A stretch of DNA of 64,000 nt, taken from Onchidella celtica. Taxonomy: Eukaryota; Mollusca; Gastropoda; Systellommatophora; Onchidiidae. Made by a program: the position numbers and the translations under genes. The stretch lies in contig OZ007583.1 of assembly GCA_963931925.1 (NCBI GenBank), positions 11,547,276 to 11,611,275 on the forward strand, read 5' to 3'. Below the pieces are notes generated by a model. It saw nothing but the letters and a program-made list of their open reading frames with translations, had not been told where the DNA came from and did no database searches. Below are positions 1 to 12,400 of this stretch, piece by piece. Within the stretch, counting starts at the first letter, position 1, and the number at the start of each line of letters is the position of its first letter.

Positions 1-336
1 ACAGTGACTGCATAAATGATGCAGCTTCTTTCTTCCTTTGAGAATTTGGAAAATTTTTCATCAGATGGAAAGGACCATTAGGCTTCATTAGCCAAAGTTG
101 CAATTCCAGGAATAGATCTCAATTACACAATTAGCCTGTGAAATTTCCAAAACAAAGTTTGAGGTCACAAGATTGCTCAACCTTGCCAAAACTAAGAAAG
201 CATTCTACAGCAACTCTTGGTATGCTTCGGTCTCATAAGGAGTTTCACATGAGCCATCCTGGTATACACACAATGCTTCGTGTTGGCTTTACAAATGGCA
301 AACTAATATTAAGAGACTCTACTAATGTTATTTTAC

Positions 337-934
337 CTCTGTGGGCAACTGACCAGTGAGCTTCACGCGTAAAGTTGCAATGCCCTCCTTCTGAAATTTC
401 TCTCGTTCATCCAGTTTGCTGAGAGCGTGAAGACGTAACTCCTCCAGACCCTCTGCAATTTCATCTCGGGAGAACCTCAGTTCCTCACTGTACTGAATGA
501 TCATTTCCTTGAAAGGCACAACATAATTTTATGATCATAATGTAATTCCTCTGTTTATTACTGACATTTCACATAATAAAAAATTAAAACATTAAGCAGT
601 GCTGGTAAGAAATGATTATTGAGTAAAAATAAGGTTTAAAAGAGCAAATGTTGTAAAATCATTACAGATTATTTTCCAGTAATTGTGTGAATATTCGAAG
701 CTGAAGTACTGCCGGCGTTGATGATATCAATAAAGTCTTTAAAAATTTTTTTAAAAATCACATTATACATTATTGGTCAGACACTCACAGACTAATTAAT
801 TATGGAAATACCTCAGGGACTATGCCTCTCTCTTTATCCTCTGTAGTGAATGGAGGGAGCCATAGTTTAATCTTCTCAGCATTCAGACGATCTCTCAGTT
901 TCTTGAGAAGAAGATCTCTGCTGATAATTTCCAT
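337..934 (-). CDS. Partial unrecognised gene, two adjoining exons (minus strand)
   Basis: Read on the minus strand, exon 934-812 (41 codons) follows a TTTGTCAG acceptor and ends GAG|GTATTT. Exon 507-337 (57 codons) follows CTTTCAAG and ends AGAG|GTAAAA. Both are phase 0, so they join without a stop into 98 charged residues with coiled-coil character (for example SRDLLLKKLRDRLNAEKI and EELRLHALSKLDEREKF). An alternative donor for the second exon lies at 353. I do not recognise the family. The gene continues off the left edge, and the start may lie upstream: a 7-codon mini-exon at 2985-2965, ending CACG|GTAAGC, would join in phase 0, which would make this gene divergent from LETMD1. That start is speculative. 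Splice signals and uninterrupted coding support a real gene better than a TE remnant. Confidence 0.55.
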
Positions 935-1006
935 CTGACAAATGAAAGAAAAAGAGAACAGTTTTAAATAAAGATGTCCCCACATACTAGTTGAACAATG
1001 AATCAT

Positions 1007-1850
1007 TTAGAAACTGCATTGTTCTATCTTATCTTATTATTAAAAAAAATAGCGGCGGGAGTAATTCATTGTGGTTTGATTTTTGCCCTTTCTTTGCTCG
1101 ACGCTAGAGCCTGAATTACAGTTTCAAAAATTGTAAAATTAATTTTCTTAAGTATCAACTAATCCATTCCAATCGCTTTTGTATTGACCGATTGTGTTTA
1201 TTCAAGTTTCAGATATTTTTAAATATAAAGTTGTAAAAATGTAAAATACATTGATCTTTGTTTGGGCTACCACACCGGAAACGATGTGTTAATATGCGTT
1301 CAATTCGATGTGCCCAATTTCCCACCAGAAATAAGTGCGTAGTTCTCTGGTGTGTAGAATGTGAAGCTTTCTCGACCAAAAAGAAAGAGAGAACGATGGG
1401 TTCACAGATTTGTCCCGCATAATGCCGGGAACCTTAGCTTATCTAGTTTTAAAGAAAAAAATTATTTAGGCATGAGGGTCAACCTATTTCCAAGTTTTTT
1501 TGGGGGGCCAAATGCTTGTATCAGAAACTGAAAGTATGTACTTCATTGTAATTAATCAGCAAAATGAACTTCCATTGCGACTTCACATGAAACATAACAC
1601 TAACCCGACCATCCTAAGTCAAATTTTATTTGAAAAACAAAACACTGCTGTCAGGACGAATGCTATTTTGATGAAGAAATGCTGAGGGATACATTATATT
1701 TGATTGGATTGGTTAAATACTTCCTTACTATTCAGTGGTGTGCAGAAGAGGAGGCCGAGGGGGCCATGGCCCTGAGCATCCATTTTACGTGCCGCCGCAT
1801 GTCTAGACCCACACTTACACACACAAACAGATAGAGAGAAAGAAAGACTG
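1007..1850. other. No gene seen
   Basis: AT-rich sequence with short poly-A runs. A possible coding stretch around 1500-1685 has no splice context or recognisable motif. I see no RNA gene or repeat boundary. Confidence 0.4.
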
Positions 1851-1854
1851 ACAG

Positions 1855-2250
1855 ACAGAACAAACAAAAATGAACTAAACTTCCATAAAAAAGTGACAAA
1901 ACAAAACAAAACATGACAAAAAACTGAAGCAGAAGACCATCAAAATATTTTTATATTTCAAAGAACAGTAAACACAGGATATACATACATCTAAATATTG
2001 AGGAGAGAAATGAAATTTTCAGTTCATTAGATGATATTAGCCAATTTTGTCAAGTGTGAAATGACTGAGAAAGTCAGGTAGAGCAAATAAAATGAACTAA
2101 ACTTCCATGCAAACAAAACAGTAATAAAACAAAACATGACAAACAGCTGAAGCAGAAGACCCCCAAAGTATATTTTCGTTCAGTGAATACAGGATCTATC
2201 TAGGTAAGTTATCGTAGAGAGAGATGAAATTTTCAGTTCACTCTGATCAA
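1855..2250 (+). repeat. Two tandem diverged copies of a dispersed repeat
   Basis: Copies at about 1855-2030 and 2085-2250 share ATGAACTAAACTTCCAT, AAAACAAAACATGACAAA, CTGAAGCAGAAGACC and GAAATGAAATTTTCAGTTCA in the same order. A third copy lies in reverse complement at about 51195-51320 (GGTCTTCTGCTTCAG, then TTTGTCATTATTTTGTTTTATTA). No coding potential or terminal structure is visible, so I cannot assign a class. Confidence 0.6.
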
Positions 2251-2446
2251 AAGAAATCATTTACATGTTTTAAATTTGATGTGGGGGACATTCTTATTAG
2301 CAACTATCCCATTCAATGAACTGGAATAAATAAAAGCAGTAATCTGGAGCACGCTGGTCATGATCAGTTTCCCTATGACACCGATTTGCAAAATCCTTGG
2401 AAAACAAAAAGATTCTTAATGTTAATAATGAGCAGAACTAGGTTTT

Positions 2447-2550
2447 AAAGAAAAAAAAAAAGACTTTGGAGTGGGATCGAACCCACAGTCCTTGACTGAT
2501 AACCTAAGATGCTAATATTGCCAGTCATTGCGTTACCGCAGACCCCGATA
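2447..2550 (-). repeat. tRNA-derived SINE or tRNA-like pseudogene
   Basis: The minus strand carries a perfect Pol III B box, GGTTCGATCCC (2483-2473), and an A-box-like segment about 50 bases upstream (GCGGTAACGCAATGACTGGC). A T11 run, a Pol III terminator, follows the tRNA-like part immediately. The arms do not fold into a clean cloverleaf by eye, so a tRNA-derived SINE head is likelier than a functional tRNA. Confidence 0.55.
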
Positions 2551-3319
2551 GGCTGGACGAACTCTTCCTAGTAGACATTACAAAACCAAGAAACCCCCTT
2601 CTGCGAATAAGATCCTGGCTGCCTTATAGTAAAGCACTGCATGAATTTTGATCTGTACTGTCTTCGCAGTTTTAATTGTAACTTGTCATAAAACTTTTAA
2701 AAAAAAAAAATCAACTCTCGCACACAAAAACAGCAAACCTACCCAGAATCTCCACCAGCTGTGCCACCGTGCGCAAATTTTATTTTCTGAAATACAGCCG
2801 TATCTCCGTAAAGGAAGTGAATTCAGCTACCGAACTAGGCTTTGCCAACTAAATCTGGTCTCTGGATCGTCCTGTCATCAATTTTGCATCCTCATTGAAC
2901 AGCTCAGTGCCTATAAAAAGGAACACAGCAATGTCTTGCAGAGTTCTATTTTTACCATGCTTACCGTGCAAAATGATGGACGCATACACTAGATCTATTC
3001 ACAGATTTAATTTATTAAGACTATACCGAAGCCACATCGCTCGGCTGCTCCCATATCATGATTTTTTGAGTTGAATGCGTCGATGTTTCTCCCGTGTTTA
3101 TGTTTTTTAGTTTGTTTTGATATTAAACAAAGCTAACAGTAAACAACATTTCGACATTACTGTTATTAGCTGAGGATTGAAGACATAAATGAAGCTTTCT
3201 TAGTAATGTGTTATTATTGATATATGTGAACATTTACAATGCTCCACGAGCTAAATCAGGAAAAATATGAGAGTAATTATGTAAAGTATGCGAAAACATG
3301 AAACCTAATTTTACATGCA

Positions 3320-3335
3320 ATGCAAGATGGCGGCG
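3320..3335 (+). promoter_or_regulatory. YY1-like AAGATGGCGGC element at the LETMD1 start codon
   Basis: The start codon of LETMD1 lies inside GCAAGATGGCGGCG, matching the known YY1 core AAGATGGCGGC that overlaps the initiation region of many housekeeping and nuclear-encoded mitochondrial genes. The same core recurs at 41866, upstream of another gene. Function here is inferred from sequence only. Confidence 0.45.
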
Positions 3336-3478
3336 TCCATAAAACATTTCTGCAAGCTGGGGAAAGTAGTGTTCATTATACCCAAGAGAACATTGATAGT
3401 ATGTCAATCTGCGCAGGTAAATGCACTGCTACTGAAGAATGTGTCTGATATAAAACACATGCCAGCGGTGTGTGCGAG
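3327..3478 (+). CDS. LETMD1: LETMD1 exon 1 (start and mitochondrial presequence)
   Basis: Begins MAASIKHFCKLGKVVFI, basic and hydrophobic with no early acidic residue, as expected of a mitochondrial targeting peptide. It ends CGAG|GTAAGT, a consensus donor, in phase 2, which fits exon 2 and gives VCAR-CYSVKQ at the junction. I assigned it from start context, donor and phase, because this N-terminus is poorly conserved. An in-frame donor at 3421 (CAG|GTAAAT) would give the wrong phase. Confidence 0.75.
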
Positions 3479-6400
3479 GTAAGTTTGGGATTAATAGAAT
3501 ATGCCGACCCATGCGGTGCCTGGCCTTAGCTTTGTTTGCCTGTGTTGATCATCTCAATAGTAGAAAGGTCGACAACTTCTCATAGTGCTTTTTGAACTTC
3601 CTTGTCTATACCAATCCACGATAGAGTCTGATTGTCACAGTGCAATATTGCTTTTGTTCCATCAGAACCATATTTGGCTGGCAAGGTTCCTTTTCTGAAC
3701 CCTCTGCTCGGACAGGACAAAAAAAAAAAAAATTCACGAAATAATAACCTGTAGGCCTACAAATTACAATATAGATCTAGATCTAGATCTAGTAGGCCTA
3801 TATTATGATGCAATACTAGCAAGGGGAATTTAGATCGAGATTTATGGATGTGGCAGGCCTGTGCGTTTATACCATAAAGGGTTCAAGCAACTCTGTCTGC
3901 TTCCACAACCCAAAGCATGATGTAATTTAACTACTAATGACATACTGAGCAAGAGATAGATCCTGTGTCACAAGTTGAGTCTGTAAGTAAGAGTGTTGTA
4001 AGTAGGCCAAAGATAGTAGAGTGACAAGATGATTCACTCGCTTCTTCGTGCTTATAAAAAAAATGTCCACTGCAAGGCCACAGTGCCACTTAACTGTTAA
4101 CGCAAAGTGAGCTGGCGCATATTGTCTGCTGGGCTTGTGCTAGCCTATGGCCGATGGAGCAAACGCGTCAACAGTTTCTTAAATGTTTCTGAGCCCTTGC
4201 GTTTTTCGTTTGTTGTAAGTAAAGGCCTGAACTTCATCTAAACCTCGAATTGTTCACAGGCCCGACAAAACCATGCAAACATTTTTATTTTCAGTTCATC
4301 TCTGTTGTCAATGGCCTACTTGGAAACGGCCGCAGCAATTTATTTAATTTTACAGGTTTACTGATCAGAGACCGCAGAATAACATAGGACAGAATAGACT
4401 TTGAACAATAAAAAAACGATCAACATTATAAGCAAATTGAAAGTGATATCCAGTTCCAAGTACAATAATAATGAAAAACACACTTATAAATTCATCATAA
4501 TCTAGGCCTTACAATGTATGTGAGCTTTTCAATGTTCCCCCCCAACTAGCACCTTGAGACATATCCATTGTGACATAGCTGTATTTTGCAATAAACTTAT
4601 ATAGATGATGTAACAAATGAACTGTAGTGTTACATTCATCCATTTATTTTGTTCTCGATATTTAATTATTTTTGTCATGAACTGCTTACTCGTGATAATT
4701 TGCTATGCGATCTGCATGATTCAAAAGATTCGGGGAAGAGGAACAATATATCCTTCCGGTGGCAAACCAAGATGGCAGCATAAATTTTTTCTGTCTAATT
4801 TTGAGGAATACAACTTGAATTATTAATATATTACCCATTATTAATACTACTAACAGTGTTTGGCTGTATTGTCGGTAAGTTAGCTGGTGCTGAGTCGCCC
4901 AGGACCCAAAGATGCTTTAACTTTAACCCTCTATCTTCCTGTTTAACTATTAGTCTGTTGATCTAGATCTAGAAAGTGTGGCGTCCGTATTCGACTTGTA
5001 AAAGCCTTAGTCTTAGACTTGTTGCCTAGATCTAGTTTGAGTTAGGACTTACCTAGACTAGATTCTTATAATTTTATTTAATAAGGATACATTTTATTTT
5101 TTGCTAGATCTAGATCTAGAGAATGAAAAAAAAAAATTAAGAATAAAATATCTAGAACCTAGAAAGCAATGGCCACAAGAAGAAATAGTAAAACAACAGG
5201 GGCAAACCTAGTAAAAACAGGTGAAGATCTGGGTGGGGATGGATCAAAATGTGGAAATGAAAAATGTGGAACGCTGGTAACAGACGAGGACCAGGGCATA
5301 ATGTGCGACTTCTGCGAAACATGGTTTCACAGAAGGTGCACAGAGGTATCAAACCAGGAATATAGGGCACTAGTGCATAGTAAATGCTACCTTTACTCAT
5401 GTGAGGTATGCGCAGCAGGGCCAAAAGTGAGTAAAGAGGCTCGAAATAAGGGAGACCAATGGACCACTGTTGCGAACAACCTGGCTAAGTTGTCTATTAT
5501 GATGACACAGGTCTTGGAAAGGATGGACAAAGTGGAGGATTGCAAGAAGAATATGGAAAGTAAGATGGAGAAAATGATAGAGGAAAAGGTCGAAAGAGCA
5601 ATTGAAGAATTTAGGGAGGAAGAAAAAAGAAAGCCGAACTTGGTAATCGCCAATTTGGAGGAGACAAACGCAGCAAACGAGGAGGAGAGGAAAAACAAAT
5701 CAAATGACATTGAGAAAATTGTAAAACACCTTGAAAAAGATGAAGAAAACAAAATAACAAAGGAAGATATAAAAGAAACATTCAGACTGGGACAGAGGAG
5801 GGACCATCTCAACAAACCCACATGACTGAAAGTTATCTTGAATGATGCAAACAAAAAGAGAGACATATTTCAGTCGGCCATAAAAATAAATAAAAAGGAG
5901 GAAGAAGCATCCAGGAGAGCATATGTAAATAATGACCTGACACTAAAACAAAGAGAAGATAAGATAAGATACTGAGGATTGAATTGAAAAGGAGGAAGGA
6001 TCTCGGGGAAGACGTCATGATTAGAGGAGAGGAAGTGGTCCTGAGGAAGAGTTACAGCCAAGCGGCTGCAGCCTCTTCTAGGGCATGACAATGCCAGTCT
6101 GAAAATTCACAGCCTGCAAATAGTTTTAACCTAAATACTAATAGTTTTTTAAATGATATATCTTTAACGGTTGATTTACTACTAAACAAATTGAGTGGAA
6201 GTTGTATAACAGACAATAATAATTCTTCTTCAAGTTCAATGGAGGAAAGTATGGCAGAAAATAAAAATTCTTTACCTAACAATAATGTAATTTACTCAAA
6301 TGTGGACAGTCTGTCCAATAAAATGAATGAACTAAATATCATAACTATTAACCTATGTCCGAAGGTCATCTTCTTAACTGAATTCATATCAAAACGTGAG

Positions 6401-9400
6401 GTCAATGTAGAAATGGAGGAGAAAATAGTGGAATATAAGATTGACGACTACGAACTGTACATGAATGATAACCCGAAAAGAGGTGTTGTAATTTATACAC
6501 ATCAAAGTCTAGAAACCAATAAAATCAAAGTGGAAAATGCTAACCCAATGATAGAACATATCTTTGTGGAGGTAAATACAAAAAGTAGAAAGCACCTGCT
6601 CGGCTGTCTGTATAGGAGCCCGAGTCTAAATAAATTAGAAAGTACAAGGGAAGTCATTAAACTATTAAAGTCCTTACATCTCGATAAATATGACAAAGTA
6701 ATAATCACAGGGGACTTTAATTACCCGGACATAACCTGGTCTGGAAATAACAATAAAAAAAGTGACTATGAAAAAGAATTTAAAGAATGCCTCGATGATC
6801 TGTTTCTCTCACAGCTGTCACGGGCACCCACAAGACATAAAGGAGGTCAAAAGTCTAACATACTAGATCTAATCCTTACAAATGATGATAATCTAATAAA
6901 GAATATAAATATGGAAAACCCGTTGGGCAAAAGCGATCACTGCGTCATCACATTTGAAATGTATCTAGATCTTGCTAACCACAACGAAAGAATAAGTTAC
7001 AAAAACAACAAAAAAACCAATATCGAAGAAGTCAAGAAGGAACTAAGAAACATAGATTGGAAAATTCTAAATGACTATAGTTGTCAAGATGCATGGAATT
7101 TGTTCCACAAATCCTGTATGGATTTGATTGATAAACATACACCAGAAAATAAAGTTACTAACAAGAGAATAAAACAAAAATCTGAGTGGATGAATGAAGA
7201 GGTATTGACAGAAATAAAAAAAAAAGAAACAAGCGTTCAAGAAATATAAACAAGAAAAAACAATATTTACACATAGGACATATATTGAAGCAAGAAATAA
7301 AACCAATAGGCTGATCAGAAAAAGTGTAAAGAGCTATGAAAGGAGGATTGCAATGGAAAGCAAGAGTAATTCAAAATCATTCTGGAAGTTTGTAAAGGGG
7401 AAGATGAAAACAAAAGAAAAAATCCACGCGTTGGAAAAGATAGATGGATCTCTAACGGAGAATGACGCTGAGAAGGCTGAAGTGCTGAATACTTTTTTCG
7501 CTAGTGTATTTACAAAGGAAGATTGTGAGAATATACCTAACCCCAAATATGTAAATAACAATATGTTTATAGACAATATAATAGTAACAGAAAAAGCGGT
7601 CAAAGATCAACTAGGGGCACTAAATGAAAATAAAGCACTTGGACCAGATAAGTTCTCGCCTAAATTTCTAAAGCAAATAACAGATGAAATCTCACTACCT
7701 TTGACGGTTATATTTAACAAGTCAATAGAAGAAGGGAAAATTCCTACAAGCTGGAAAGATGCAGTTGTTACGGCAATATTCAAAAAAGGACAAACAAAAG
7801 ACCCAGCAAATTATAGACCGGTCAGTCTTACATCAGTTATCTGTAAAAGCATGGAATCCATCATAAAGAATGAAATAATGAAATACTTTGAGGAACATAA
7901 AATTATAAATAACAACCAATATGGGTTTAGACCCAACAGATCTTGCGTATCACAACTGATAACCGTTCTAGATGACATAACAAAGCTCATTGATGGTGGA
8001 GACGACGTCGACATAGTGTATTTTGATTTCAGAAAGGCTTTCGACACGGTACCACACAAGAGACTGTTAGAGAAAGTGAAAAGTACTGGTATTTCAGGAA
8101 ATATATATAACTGGATTGAAGATTTTCTGTCAGATAGAACTCAATCTGTAAAAATAAACAATGAAATGTCTAGTAACTCCCAAGTAACCAGTGGCATACC
8201 ACAAGGCAGTGTATTAGGTCCCTTGTTATTCATAATATTCATAAATGATCTACCCCTTGAAGTATCCTCATGCTGCAAAATGTTTGCAGATGATACAAAA
8301 ATATATGGACCTAGTAAAAATTCCCGTGTAATACAAAATGATATTGACAAACTGATAGAATGGTCAAGAAAATGGCAACTGGATTTCAACAGTACTAAAT
8401 GCAAAGTTTTGCACATTGGTCAAAAAAATCCTAAATTTAATTACAAAATATCAGGACTAGAACTTTCTAAAACTAAACAAGAAAAAGATGTTGGAGTATA
8501 TTTTGATACCAAACTTAGCTTTGATTACCACATTAACTCATGTACAAAAGCAGCAAACAAAATAGTCGGGCTAATCAAGAAATGCTTTACAGGACTGGAC
8601 CAATTTTCATTATTACTGCTGTATAAATCACTTGTTAGAAGTAAATTGGAATATGGCAATACAATATGGCATCCTCATTACAAAAGGCAATCAGTGGAAA
8701 TTGAAAAAGTACAAAAAAGAATGATTAAATTACTTAGATACAAAAATATGTCATATGAGGAGATACTCTCAAAAATAAAACTGCCATCACTAAAATACAG
8801 ACGATTAAGGAATGACCTTATTCATACATACAAAATCTTAAATAACGAAAACAGGATTGAAAGAGAAACATTTTTTCAAATTGGAAGATTCTCAAGAGGG
8901 GATGGAAGGAGATTAAATAACGAGAGAACAAAAACAAATGTAAGAAAAAATTTCTTAACAAATAGAGTCATCCAATATTGGAATAAGTTGAGTACTGAAA
9001 CTAAATACTCCGAAAATAAAAATATATTTAAAACCAGAATTGACAGAGATTTAGCATACTTGATGTACGAATCAGATTTATCTTAGTATAAATTATTTAT
9101 GAAAACCTATGAAAGAACTTAATCCATGTTTTTTATTGAAATAACACAAATGACTGTTGTAGAAATGATATACTAACACAATAACACAAGCCACCGGAAG
9201 AGGATACCATAAGTCAAGAGATATAGAGGGGGCAACAAGAGGCTAAAAAGCCTACAGCCTTCGATACCATACCATACCATACCATATTTTGTTTTTCTTT
9301 AAAATGTGAAAAAATACAAGCAAGGTATGAATAAATGGTAATAATAGATAACTATGTCCCTTTTAATCGTGCAAAGCCTTGCTACGTACAATTCTGTTTG

Positions 9401-12400
9401 CTGATGTCATTTTGGAAAGTCTTGACCTTACATGGTTGTAAGAAACACAAATCATGGTTTTAAGGAACACAAATCTATAGTGGTTTTATGACAATAAATT
9501 CGCAACAAAAATTAGTGTTTAGGATTTGTAGACCAGTATCATTCTATGACCGTTTACATATGACATATCTCTGCTTATGGGGGAAACCTCTAGGTCTGCA
9601 CAATTCAGAAACACAACCATTGTTGACATTGTTGGGAAGTGAAAATAGGACAATGCTGGATTATTGTGTCTTGCATTATATTGTGCAGTTAATACTAATA
9701 GCGGCACAGTGTTGGCTGTTTCACTCCTCACTCGTTTCTGCAAGGGAGTCGCCATGTTGAACAGAAAACGAAAGTACTATCGTTTGCGCAGTTTGGTAGA
9801 TGGCGCTGGTGGTGTGCACGGACGGAATTTTGCTCGAGTGAACTATCTTGTTAGTCTACTATCTTTGAGTAGGCTAGATTAACCCTTTCGTGCTTCTATT
9901 CTGGCTACCTGTGAAGCACTCTAACGGCTGACTTCCTGGCTACACGGCTGCCCTGATTTGTTTACATTTTTCAGCCCTGTGGCAGCCACTGTTGCATGCC
10001 TTCATTAAAATGGAAATTATAGCCCCCAATGATAATGAATTTTGACATACTTATAGGAAATGAATGAACTAAAAGATGAACCTATTTACATCGGGAATGC
10101 CAAAATCTGCTTGTTGGTTTTGTGAATGTGAAATTCTGAACAGGAATGTGCAACACTACCACTGAGACAGACAGACAAGTACACAAATTACACACTATCG
10201 CTTCCCATCCAGTTTGTTATCTAAGCTGCTGGTGCAGGGCGTCTCCCAAGAGCCGACGATCACACTCAACGAAAAACCATTAGAAGTGGTGAGCAAATTC
10301 ACATACCTTGGGTCAACAGTAACATCTAATCAGTCCTTGGATGATGAACTTGATATCCGGATCGGGAAAGCAGCCACCACTTTCAGCAGATTGATGAAGA
10401 GAGCTTGGAACAACACACGGCTCACAATGAAGACCAAGATGCTGATTTACAGAGCATGCATACTGAGCACTCTGATGTATGGCGCAGAAACATGGACAAC
10501 CTATGCTCATCAAGAGAAGAGATTGAACAGTTTCCACCTGAGATGTCTTCGCCGCATTCTGAACATTAGGTGGCAGGACAAAGTCACAAATGCAGAAGTC
10601 CTGGAAAAAGCCAAACTACCAAGTCTCACAGCTCTCCTGAAGCAACGCAGATTGCGATGGCTAGGCCACGTCAGACGAATGGAGGACGGGCGCATACCCA
10701 AAGACATGCTGTATGGAGAACTGAAGGAAGGCTCAAGACCAAAAGGACGCCCAAAGCTCCGGTTCAAGGATGCATGCAAACGTGACATGAAGTCTTTCCA
10801 GATCAATGACGGAAACTGGGAATGCACAGCAGAAGAAAGAGACGCATGGCGACACCAACTACGCCAAGGAATGAAACATCATGATGCAGACTGGCTAAAC
10901 AACATGAAGCAGAAAAGAGAACGGAACAGGAAAGAAGACAGAAATGTTGAAACATCAGGACATTTACATTTGACAACTGCCAGAGAGTGTGCAGGTCTCG
11001 GATAGGACTCTCCAGCCACAGAAGAAGATGCACTTAGATTAACCGATGTGCTTCATAGTTTGTTTTTATATGAGTATGTGTGTATAAATGCTTCTTCGTG
11101 TGTCTGTGTGTATGCATGTGTTAACCACATGACATTGTTTAAGTTGCCCCCTCTTACATGCTGCAATGTCCACCATCTCACGTAGATGTACGGATGCCAT
11201 ATAGATGTTATCTAAGCATACAACACTACCCACACAAAGGCATCATGCTAGTGCATGCATATGTACTATTTGCTTACCAATACATGATGTAGGCTTAGAG
11301 GGAGGAACAGGCCTGTTGGATGATCATGTGTAACACAATACATTACTTGTAGGCCTAACGCACACTTTATGGGTCAAACTGGGTCAGTGGGCATCTGAAG
11401 ATTACATGGTGATGTAATTTACTATTTATAGCTATTCATGCACTGTTCTTCCTTTCAAAATTGTATGCAAAACTGGGGGTCACTGACCGGGTTGAACACA
11501 TGGTGGGCATCACAGACAAAGCTGAATTCGGCAGCGTTGAACAAATCACGATCCATAATTTAAGGCCGGGTTAAACATGAAAGGGTTTTAGACGTTTTCA
11601 TTGTTTGTCATCTTCCTGTGTTCAAGCTGAGAGCTCAGTGACAATGTGACACTGAAAATTAAAAAATTAGATAACAGAATCTATGATTATGAAGCTAAAT
11701 TTTTGACAGTTCCATATAATAATAATAATAATATAAAGAAAATTTAGGTATTTGTGGCTATTCATCTGCTGTATATAAAATTATTTTCATAGTGTAATTC
11801 CATACTACAATATATCTTCATCAGATGTTACTCTGTGAAGCAACCTGAAGACAAAGTCAAACCTCCCATTAAGCCGAGGCGTTATGCCTTGGACAGACTA
11901 GTGAAATTCATCACTAATTCATCAGATAAACTTGAGAAAAGAATCCCTAGTGTTTTCCAGGTCTACAGGACATTTAAGACAGGTAGGCTATATGACGCCA
12001 AGGGCAGAGATTCCCCAAAGACAAATACCTCAATATGATGTGTCAACTTGGACTTGGAGAAGTGATTTACAATTACACTTCATCATGAAACTGAAGTCAT
12101 TTTTTAACTGTAACAATTTGAGTGTCATTAATTTTAGAGTTTAGATTTTGGAAGGAAATCTCTTGAAAATATGGACTAATCAAAATGACTTCAGTTTTTA
12201 GGGAACGAATATGTCTCTGAGGCAGTAAATATTTTCAACATTTTTAAATTCATTTTGACAAGCTGATCCAAATTCTGAGGCACAATCACTTTTCAACTGA
12301 CTTGTTAATTGTTTCATTTACATTTTATTTTGTCTTGTTAAGACTTCATTATGTAAGGGATTTTATGTAGCTGAGTTGTTGGCAGTTAATATTTACACAG

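Larger units (their letters stand above)
5105..9290 (+). mobile_element. CR1-type non-LTR retrotransposon (LINE), decayed, in LETMD1 intron 1
   Basis: ORF1 (5169-6090 with lesions) has a zinc-binding PHD-like domain. ORF2 (about 6191-9086) has an APE-type endonuclease and a reverse transcriptase. The element ends in tandem ACCAT repeats (about 9266-9285), the kind of short 3' repeat tail used by CR1-group elements instead of poly-A. It lies in the sense direction of LETMD1. The 5' edge is uncertain: the CTAGATCTAG-rich stretch at 5105-5120 may be flank. Confidence 0.85.

Noticed and set aside
2648..2992. 114-residue open frame before LETMD1
   Set aside because: No motif, no splice context, starts with a poly-Lys run; likely chance.
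9754..9882. Candidate alternative first exon of LETMD1
   Set aside because: None of its GT donors leaves the two extra bases needed to join exon 2; exon 1 at 3327 fits phase and donor consensus.
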